A stretch of DNA of 64,000 nt, taken from NCBI RefSeq assembly GCF_014256275.1, contig NZ_JACCFE010000002.1, positions 4,630,001-4,694,000 on the forward strand, written 5' to 3'. The translations under genes and the position numbers were made by a program. Of this stretch, positions 58,177 through 64,000 are shown one piece after another; the first letter of the stretch is position 1, and each line of letters starts with the position of its first letter. Below the pieces are notes generated by a model. It saw nothing but the letters and a program-made list of their open reading frames with translations. It ran no database searches and was not told the DNA's origin. The stretch is from Rhodococcus sp. 4CII (GTDB taxonomy: Bacteria; Actinomycetota; Actinomycetes; Mycobacteriales; Mycobacteriaceae).

Positions 58177-58190
58177 TACCTACGTAGGTA
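58177..58190. promoter_or_regulatory. Perfect 14-bp palindrome TACCTACGTAGGTA
   Basis: It lies 63 bp before the small winged-helix gene and is embedded in CATAGGTACCTACGTAGGTA, with overlapping TAGGTA repeats. It is a good candidate operator for that gene's product or another local regulator. Confidence 0.6.
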
Positions 58191-58252
58191 GTTCGACGAA
58201 TGGTCTCCCACCGTGTGGTCCTCCAAGCTGGAGAAGACAAGGAGGTCAGAGA

Positions 58253-58510
58253 ATGAACACAGCGGAGTTGGGCGTACTCGAGCAGGTGGCAGTGAGTGAA
58301 TTGGTGGCGTACTCGCACCGGTGGGACGAATCCGGGCCGACGGCGACATCGATCGGCCGCGCCGGTGAACCTGCATGCGACCGCCAGGCGCTCGGGCGAC
58401 TGGAGAAGTTGGGCCTCATCGCGTGCGGGGCGCACTCGCGAAGCGGCGGACACGTCAAGATCACCCCGGCCGGCATCGAAGCGCTCTCCTACATCACCGC
58501 GACAAGCTGA
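58253..58510 (+). CDS. Small winged-helix-like protein
   Basis: An 85-residue protein. It reads like a compact DNA-binding winged helix: LEQVAVSELVAYSHRW, then ALGRLEKLGLIACG and VKITPAGIEALSYI, where the last is the usual wing-and-end pattern of MarR/PadR-like proteins. SD GGAGG lies 7 nt before ATG 58253; an upstream in-frame start at 58136 has no support. The palindrome at 58177-58190 is immediately upstream. Likely an autoregulated small regulator. No close family is assigned. Confidence 0.7.
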   Translation: MNTAELGVLEQVAVSELVAYSHRWDESGPTATSIGRAGEPACDRQALGRLEKLGLIACGAHSRSGGHVKITPAGIEALSYITATS

Positions 58511-58521
58511 GCCGAGGGCGA

Positions 58522-60801
58522 TCAGTCGGGTTGCTCGGCTGTATCCAACCATCGCACGATCTGGGTTCGTGAGCGGAAACCCAGCTTGGTGAGGATGTGC
58601 TCGACGTGGGCGTCGACGGTCCGCTGGGAGATCACGAGCTTGGTGGCGATCTCTCTGTTCGTGAGACCGTCGGCGACCAGGGCGGCGATCTGCTGCTCAC
58701 GGCGGGTCAGGCCGGCGCGAGTAGCAGATCCTTTACCCTTCGGTTTTCGATCCGTCTCCGAACCGAGGGCAAGTGCCACTGATTCGTCGAAGGAAAGCTC
58801 CTCACCCTTGGCATACATCTGCTCGAAGGTGAGGTTCCCGAGTTCCTGACGGAGTTCCCGTTCGACAATGCTCGTGACTTGCTGCACGGCGGCCTGCGCC
58901 AGTCTCATCTGGCTGTACTGCCAGATCGATTTTGCCGCGCCCAAGAGCACGGCGGCGCGATCAGGTTGGCTCGCGGCAGCCGACCACGCGAGCCCCTCGA
59001 TGCAGACTGCGACCATGCCCGGATGCTCGAACATCTGATACAGGCGTATCGCCTCGGACATGAGTGCTGTGGCGGAGGCAACGTCTCCCTTCCGCCACCG
59101 CACTGCTCCGAGCGGATACAGGGCGATGGCTTTGAGCAGGTGTGCCTCGTGGCGCTCCGTGAAGTGCACGAAGCGCCCCGCGATGTGTTCCGCGTCCTCA
59201 TGCTCCGTGATGAATGCGTAGAGGGCGGAAAGGGCCATCGCTTCGGCTACGAGACCTGGATTCTCCCGGTCGATTCCAAGCTCCACAGCCCTCTCTGCCT
59301 CTTCGAAAGCCTTCTGAATGTCATCGGCCGCGGACGCTTCCAGAGCCGACGCAAACAGGGCGGTCACGGCCAACTCGTGTGACGGCGGTTGTGTGACCAG
59401 TTCACGGTATTCGCGAAGCAGTGTGCGGGCGTCTTCCGTCTGCTCGACGAGGAACGCGAGGATGCTCGCGGCGACGAGACCCGTTGCCCGCTCGGGCGAC
59501 GGGTCGGTGACTCGATCGAGGATGCGACGAAGCCACTGATATCCCTCGAGAACGGATCCGGATTGCTCCCAGAAGGGACGCAGAGCCGTCGCCATCGCAA
59601 GCGCGACCAGCGGCTCGCCGGGGTCGGACAAACTGAAGGCGAGCGCTTCGCGGATATTGGCTTGTTCTGTTTGTGTCGTCGCGTACCACTCGACGTCCCT
59701 GATGCTGCAATAGTCGGAAATCCCACGCTGGGCGAGACGGAAGAAGTAATCCCGGTGACGATGGCGTACAGCTGACGCGTCCGGGGACGACGCCAACCTC
59801 TCCATGGCGTATTGACGCACCGGCTCGAGCATTCGATACCGGCCCTGTGTTCCGTGAGGGCCGTTGATGCGGACGATGATCGATTTGTCGACGAGCCCTA
59901 TCAATGCACCGAGGACACTGGATCCGGGTTCGGAGGGTACGCACACCCCGACCGCAGTCTCGACCGTAAATCCTCCGGAGAAGACTGCGAGTTGCTCCCA
60001 CACATGCCGTTCATGTGGAGTGCACAGGCGGTAGCTCCAGTCCACGGCGGCGTCCAACGTGCGATGGCGTGAGGGGCGCGTCTGTTCGGTGGCCGTCAGG
60101 ACCTCGCTGTCCTGGAGTCGCTCTGCAATCTCCACCGGGCTGAACGTGCGGACGTTTGCTGCAGCCAGTTCGACAGCCAGGGGAAGGCCTTCCAACGCTC
60201 GGGAGATTGTTGCGACGGCTTCGCGATTGTCGTCGGTGATGCGGAACCGTGGGTCCGCTGCCGATGCTCGCTCCTCGAACAGCAACATCGCTTCACTGAG
60301 GCCGGTTGCGGACTCGTGCGCGAGAGGTGGCACGGGAAAGACTTGCTCGCCCTCGACCCCCAGGATGTGTCTGCTCGTGGCAAGAATCTTGAGGGTCGGT
60401 GCAGAGCGAAGGAGCCCGGAGATCAACTCTGCGCACGCGTCGGTGAGGTGTTCGCAATTATCGAGAACCAGGAGGAGCCGCCGATCCCGGAGGTGCTCGG
60501 TCAAGAAGCCGACAGGGTCTTTCGACTCGTCCCGAATGCCCAGGACGCTGCTGATCGTCGGGGCCAGCAAGCCGCCCTGCCGGAGATCCGCCAGTTCGAC
60601 CAGCCAGGCACCATCGGTGAAGTTGCGCCGGATTTCGCCGGCGAGCCTGACGGCGAATCGCGTCTTTCCGACTCCACCCATGCCGGTCAGGGTCAGCAGC
60701 CGCGTGGAGGCGAGAAGATTCTTCGCTTGCGTGAGATCCTCTCGCCGGCCGACGAAACTGGTCATCTCCACCGGCAGGTTGCCGACCGCACGCACACTCA
60801 T
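58522..60801 (-). CDS. Large STAND-type ATPase regulator with C-terminal LuxR HTH
   Basis: A 759-residue regulator. The N-terminal NB-ARC-like ATPase shows FVGRREDL, Walker A TGMGGVGKTRFA (~39-50) and Walker B LLLVLDNCEHL (~109-119). A helical/TPR-like sensor region follows. The C-terminal LuxR HTH contains LTRREQQIAALVADG and LTNREIATKLVISQRTVDAH. This is the LAL-like/AfsR-type architecture, with ATP-dependent oligomerisation on ligand binding as the general model. It ends close to the small winged-helix gene and lies downstream of the MarR gene. Its regulon is unknown. Confidence 0.93.
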   Translation of the reverse strand: MSVRAVGNLPVEMTSFVGRREDLTQAKNLLASTRLLTLTGMGGVGKTRFAVRLAGEIRRNFTDGAWLVELADLRQGGLLAPTISSVLGIRDESKDPVGFLTEHLRDRRLLLVLDNCEHLTDACAELISGLLRSAPTLKILATSRHILGVEGEQVFPVPPLAHESATGLSEAMLLFEERASAADPRFRITDDNREAVATISRALEGLPLAVELAAANVRTFSPVEIAERLQDSEVLTATEQTRPSRHRTLDAAVDWSYRLCTPHERHVWEQLAVFSGGFTVETAVGVCVPSEPGSSVLGALIGLVDKSIIVRINGPHGTQGRYRMLEPVRQYAMERLASSPDASAVRHRHRDYFFRLAQRGISDYCSIRDVEWYATTQTEQANIREALAFSLSDPGEPLVALAMATALRPFWEQSGSVLEGYQWLRRILDRVTDPSPERATGLVAASILAFLVEQTEDARTLLREYRELVTQPPSHELAVTALFASALEASAADDIQKAFEEAERAVELGIDRENPGLVAEAMALSALYAFITEHEDAEHIAGRFVHFTERHEAHLLKAIALYPLGAVRWRKGDVASATALMSEAIRLYQMFEHPGMVAVCIEGLAWSAAASQPDRAAVLLGAAKSIWQYSQMRLAQAAVQQVTSIVERELRQELGNLTFEQMYAKGEELSFDESVALALGSETDRKPKGKGSATRAGLTRREQQIAALVADGLTNREIATKLVISQRTVDAHVEHILTKLGFRSRTQIVRWLDTAEQPD

Positions 60802-60872
60802 CCGGTAAAGATCTCACCTCGGCCGGTGGAGTACCAGGCCGACTCACCGAGGTGAAGTGCGATCATGCCCGC

Positions 60873-61421
60873 TCAGTCTGCCGGGTCGACGTCGCCCGCA
60901 GCGGAGCGCAGTGCCGTGAGCGCGGCCAGGAGCTTGCGCTGCTGCACAGGCGTACTGCCCACCAGACCGAAGTTGATCTCCTTCAGGGTGTTGGTCACCG
61001 CCAGGATGAACTCGCGTCCTTCGTCGGTGATCGTCGCGTACGTTGCGCGCCGGTCCGTCGGGTGCGCGTCCCGCGATACGAGACCCTTGTTTTCCAGACG
61101 GTCGGTCGAAAGGGTGATCGTCGTGGCGTGCACGAGCAAACTCTTGGCCAGCCTCGACAGCAGCCGGGTGCCGTTTTCGCTCAGCTCGAGCGTCATCAGC
61201 AGCAGGTAGTCCGTCAGATTGAGCCCGTGGCTCTTCAGTTCGACTTCGAGCGCGTCGGTCACGATCCGATGGAACCGGAGCATCGAACTCATGGCGAGGA
61301 AGGCTTCGCGGTCCGCGCCGAGGTCGTTCTTCTCCCAGAAGTAGCTCGCCCAGTCCACTGGATCGCTCCGCTTCACAGCCTTCTTGTTCGTGGCTGTCGC
61401 GGCGTTCTTCCGTGGTGGCAC
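60873..61421 (-). CDS. MarR-family transcriptional regulator (paralogue 3 of 3)
   Basis: A 182-residue MarR protein, more divergent than the other two but clearly from the same group: LTDYLLLMTLELSENGTRLL, LVHATTITLSTDRLENKGLV, HPTDRRATYATITDEGR. Start GTG 61421 has AAGGAGG 7-9 nt upstream. Residues in the recognition helix differ (ATTITLS for ATTVTIA), so it may have different DNA specificity. A 9-bp inverted repeat (TCACCTCGG/CCGAGGTGA, 60814-60855) lies just past the gene end. It is separated from the catabolic region by the transporter genes. Confidence 0.87.
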   Translation of the reverse strand: MPPRKNAATATNKKAVKRSDPVDWASYFWEKNDLGADREAFLAMSSMLRFHRIVTDALEVELKSHGLNLTDYLLLMTLELSENGTRLLSRLAKSLLVHATTITLSTDRLENKGLVSRDAHPTDRRATYATITDEGREFILAVTNTLKEINFGLVGSTPVQQRKLLAALTALRSAAGDVDPAD

Positions 61422-61574
61422 GGCGATTCCTCCTTGTAATTCTTGCGCTGCCGAACGCACCCCTGCGCCCGTTGACCGAGTCTATCTGGGTGAGGCTCTC
61501 GCCGAGAGCAGCGCAACGGCAAGAGAAACCAGGACGTCGGAGCCGCAGGCCCCCTGTCGACGCCGGCACCGAAC

Positions 61575-62984
61575 CTACAGCGGATAGTGCGTGAGGACGC
61601 CCATCGGGTCGTGTCGCTGCCGTAATTCCCGCAGTCGGCGGAGGTTTCCGCCGTAGGCCGCGTTGATTTCGGCGCCGGTTTCGGGGAAGCCGGGCCGCAC
61701 CTCGACGCTGTAGACGCCGGTGGTGTGGGGAGCGAGCGCGTCGAGGGTGCCGCCCGCCCATGACAGGCAGGCGGCACCGTAGTACGGGTCGGACCAGATC
61801 GCGTTCAGCGGGATGTTCCACTCGCCGCTCCGGCCCCAGAAGGCGGTGTCCTCGTCGCCCACGTCGGCGAGTGCACCGCCGGTGTGCTGGAAGTCGATAC
61901 GACATTCCCGCGTCGGGGCCCCGCGGATCTGGGTGGCGAGGGCCTCCGCGAGGTGGGAGTCGAGGGTGGCGCCCGTGAAGACGGCCTTCCCGAAGAAGGA
62001 TCCCCGCGGTTCGCCCGGCTCGGGTAGCCGGATCGGCTCGGGTTCTTCGCCGTCGAGTCCGGGTGGTGCGAATTCGGGCAGCCCACCGAGGTAGGTGCCC
62101 GACGTCTCGGACCGGTACAGGACGTTGCCCGACCCGCCGGCGACCGCATCGGCGGCGGCGCGGGCCCGGTCGATGTCGGCGGCGTCGCTGCTCGCGCACG
62201 CGGTGTAGACGAAGAGGATGGGTTCGTCGGCGGAGAGTGCGCTGTAGCCGAGCACCGCGCCCATCGTGGTGTTCCGCGGAAGCGTCGGTGCGACACGGAA
62301 ATAGGTGGCGAGCGAGTCGATTCCGAGCACCATCCGATCCACCCACACCGGGCCCTGCGGATGCGTGCGCAGCACCGCCGACGTGACGACGCCGAAGCAC
62401 GGCGCGCAGCCCCGGACCGCCCACCACAGATCGGCCTCGTCGCCGGTGCTCGCATCGGACAGGTGGACGACCTCCCCGGAGGGCAGGACGAGTTCGACCT
62501 CGACCAGCTGATCGAGTGTCAACCCGAGACTGCGCGTGAGGTACCCGACGCCGCCGCGGGTGACGAGTCCGAAACCGGCGTGTCCGACGATCCCGACCGG
62601 CACCACCCGGCCGGTGGGGGCGAGGGCGTCCAGCATGGTTCCCACGGTGGCGCCGCCGGCCACGACCACCCGATCACCCTCGGGGCGAGCCGTGTTCAGA
62701 GCCGCCGACAGGTCGAGCATGACGGCGTCGTCGGCGACGCAGTTGGAACTCAGGCCGCCGCCGCGGACGGTGACGGTGCCACCCGTCCGGTGTGCCACTC
62801 TCATGACGGTCGAGACCTCGTCCACCGACACCGGTTCGACGACGCAGGACGGACGGCGTCTCGAGGCTTCGGGAAAGAACACCCGGCCCAGGGCAGCGTG
62901 ATAGTCGTCCGTCTCCGGTAGGTGCACCCGGTGCGGCAGAACCGCCTTCAACTGTTCGACACATCCCGCGGATGGTGAACTCAC
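61575..62984 (-). CDS. FAD-linked oxidoreductase (BBE-like/VAO family)
   Basis: A 469-residue FAD-binding oxidase. The FAD_binding_4 domain includes VRGGGLSSN and VTRGGVGYLTRSLGLTLDQL; the C-terminal BBE-type region ends with AAYGGNLRRLRELRQRHDP. The usual flavin-linking His in the RSGGH motif is not present (VRGGGLSS), so the flavin is probably not covalently attached at that site. It converges with nothing and is separated by 10 bp from the L,D-transpeptidase stop end. Substrates of such enzymes are alcohols or sugars; unknown here. Confidence 0.86.
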   Translation of the reverse strand: MSSPSAGCVEQLKAVLPHRVHLPETDDYHAALGRVFFPEASRRRPSCVVEPVSVDEVSTVMRVAHRTGGTVTVRGGGLSSNCVADDAVMLDLSAALNTARPEGDRVVVAGGATVGTMLDALAPTGRVVPVGIVGHAGFGLVTRGGVGYLTRSLGLTLDQLVEVELVLPSGEVVHLSDASTGDEADLWWAVRGCAPCFGVVTSAVLRTHPQGPVWVDRMVLGIDSLATYFRVAPTLPRNTTMGAVLGYSALSADEPILFVYTACASSDAADIDRARAAADAVAGGSGNVLYRSETSGTYLGGLPEFAPPGLDGEEPEPIRLPEPGEPRGSFFGKAVFTGATLDSHLAEALATQIRGAPTRECRIDFQHTGGALADVGDEDTAFWGRSGEWNIPLNAIWSDPYYGAACLSWAGGTLDALAPHTTGVYSVEVRPGFPETGAEINAAYGGNLRRLRELRQRHDPMGVLTHYPL

Positions 62985-62993
62985 GAGCGCCTC

Positions 62994-64000
62994 CTACGCC
63001 GTTGCGTTACCTGCCTGCCACTGATCCCACGGGACCTCCCAGTCCCCGTACGTGTCCCACACCGGAAGCAGCGGGCCGCCGGAGTTGGTGATCTCGACGA
63101 CGTCGCCGATCCCGAAGTGGTCGAACATCCACTGGGCGTTGGCGGGGGCCAGGTTCACGCAACCGTGGGAGACGTTGCTGCTGCCCTGATCGCCCACCGA
63201 CCACGGAGCCGAGTGGACGAACTCTCCGTCGTTCGAGATGCGGAGGTTCAGGTCGACCTTCTCGCGGTAGTAGTCCGGGTCGCCGGCGCAAACCCCGTAG
63301 GTGCACGAGTCCATGATGATGCTCTGCTGCCTGTCGGAGATCACGTGCGGACCCTCGTGCGACGGGTGATCGGGCGAGCCCAGACTCATCGGCATGGAGG
63401 TTTCCTGCACACCGTTGTGGAACACGGTGAGCACCTCGCTCGCCCCGTCAGCCTTGGCCACCCACGCGTCGTGCACGGTGTAGTCGGCCGAATTGTCCTC
63501 CGCACCGAAGACGCCGTCACCGAGGTCGACGCCGTACACGTCGGCCTCGACGTGGATCCTGGTTCCCGGCGCCCAATAGTTCGCGGCTCGGTAGTGCGCG
63601 TTCTGGTCGTCGGTCCAGTACCAGGCCCCCGGCTGCGGCGGCGTCGTCGTCACGTGCAGTCGCTGCTGCACCTCGGCCTTGTTCACGACCGGTTCCGTGA
63701 ACTGGAACACCATCGGCTGGCCGACGCCGATGCCGGTATCGGCGACGACATCGGGTGCTGGGACGACGTTCGCGTACGCCGTGGCACCGGGCGTCATCGT
63801 CGTCACGGAGAAGGTCTTCTCGACGGGCGCACCGTCCGGGTTGACCGCGTCGGCGACGACTGTGTACGTGGACCCGTAGCCGAGCGGCACGCTGGTGGTC
63901 CAGCTCATGCTGTCGGGGGCGAGTGCTCCTGCGACCGGTGCGCCGGCTTCCGCGGGATTCGTGACGGTCACGGTGGTGAGCTTGCCGCCCGTCGCGGTCA
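62994..64000 (-). CDS. L,D-transpeptidase (YkuD domain, LdtMt2-like), 5' end outside window
   Basis: The C-terminal ~330 residues of a cell-wall cross-linking enzyme. The frame stays open past the first internal GTG at 63971 to the window edge. Bacterial Ig-like repeats (VTNPAEAGAPVAG, then YGSTYTVVADAVNPDG) come first, followed by the catalytic domain with SHGCVNLAPANAQWMF; its Cys, in the coding complement of about 63155-63165, is the nucleophile. It forms 3-3 cross-links in mycobacterial-type peptidoglycan. The signal peptide must lie upstream of the window. Confidence 0.92.
   Translation of the reverse strand, partial: TATGGKLTTVTVTNPAEAGAPVAGALAPDSMSWTTSVPLGYGSTYTVVADAVNPDGAPVEKTFSVTTMTPGATAYANVVPAPDVVADTGIGVGQPMVFQFTEPVVNKAEVQQRLHVTTTPPQPGAWYWTDDQNAHYRAANYWAPGTRIHVEADVYGVDLGDGVFGAEDNSADYTVHDAWVAKADGASEVLTVFHNGVQETSMPMSLGSPDHPSHEGPHVISDRQQSIIMDSCTYGVCAGDPDYYREKVDLNLRISNDGEFVHSAPWSVGDQGSSNVSHGCVNLAPANAQWMFDHFGIGDVVEITNSGGPLLPVWDTYGDWEVPWDQWQAGNATA

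Noticed and set aside
60814..60855. 9-bp inverted repeat as a terminator
   Set aside because: The arms are 24 bp apart and there is no T run; it may be an operator, but the evidence is weak.
1..64000. tRNA, rRNA or CRISPR array
   Set aside because: No cloverleaf-like sequence with CCA-type ends, no rRNA-like stretch and no regularly spaced repeats were found by reading; a covariance-model scan would be needed to be definitive.

Overview
The window is high-GC DNA with ATG/GTG/TTG starts, purine-rich ribosome binding sites and tightly overlapping stop/start codons. Its gene families (DUF3068, MaoC/hot-dog hydratases, paired FadE-type acyl-CoA dehydrogenases, F420-type LLM oxidoreductase, LdtMt2-like L,D-transpeptidase, AMACR-like racemase) point to a mycolata actinobacterium, most likely Rhodococcus or a close relative. 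This is a family-content inference; no rRNA marker is present.

About 1-54 kb looks like one large accessory catabolic region made of many short divergent operons. Region A (1-11.7 kb): end of a CoA ligase, a MarR regulator, then a long + strand operon with a small protein, a Rieske oxygenase, a TPP-dependent E1 alpha/beta pair, two acyl-CoA dehydrogenases, an SDR, a fused double hot-dog hydratase, an enoyl-CoA hydratase and a tyrosine-type phosphatase. Region B (11.7-18.1 kb): a minus-strand unit of a small helical protein, an APH-fold kinase with a degenerate catalytic loop and a CrtC/AttH-like protein; a SnoaL-like protein, an SDR, an RpiR regulator and a secreted beta-propeller. Region C (18.3-21.3 kb): a DUF3068 protein, a solo TnpB with a recognisable right end, and a frameshifted, truncated phosphatase. 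Region D (21.4-31.2 kb): thioesterase, two acyl-CoA dehydrogenases, thiolase and Zn-ribbon partner, facing a thiolase, AMACR-like racemase, hydratase, nitronate monooxygenase and second MarR protein. Region E (31.2-41.1 kb): phosphatase, SnoaL-like protein, Gfo/Idh/MocA oxidoreductase, an HTH protein, a truncated PPDK-like protein, a hot-dog protein, an IS630 element, an AveC-like membrane protein and a PEP-utiliser-like protein without ATP-grasp. Region F (41.3-53.9 kb): P450, Rieske-type reductase, LLM oxidoreductase, SnoaL-like protein, two limonene-epoxide-hydrolase-like proteins, an FAD monooxygenase, an SDR, two more CrtC/AttH-like proteins, a second APH kinase and a second PEP-utiliser-like protein.

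The oxygenases would activate a hydrophobic, probably alicyclic or terpenoid-like substrate. The ligase, dehydrogenases, hydratases, racemase and thiolases would run beta-oxidation-like shortening. The repeated pairing of kinases (APH-type and split dikinase-type) with CrtC/AttH-like proteins suggests that hydroxyl groups are phosphorylated and then removed, as in levulinate catabolism, but the substrate cannot be read from the sequence. Almost every intergenic promoter region carries an AT-rich, partly palindromic element related to TATCnTTAGAGTAATCT, which suggests one shared regulon, plausibly controlled by the two closely similar MarR paralogues.

Region G (54.0-64.0 kb) looks like different chromosome content: a phosphonate-type ABC transporter operon carrying a tyrosine-type phosphatase and facing a GntR/UTRA regulator, a small winged-helix protein, a large ATPase-LuxR regulator, a third MarR paralogue, an FAD-linked oxidase and a cut-off L,D-transpeptidase. 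I saw no tRNA, rRNA or CRISPR array.
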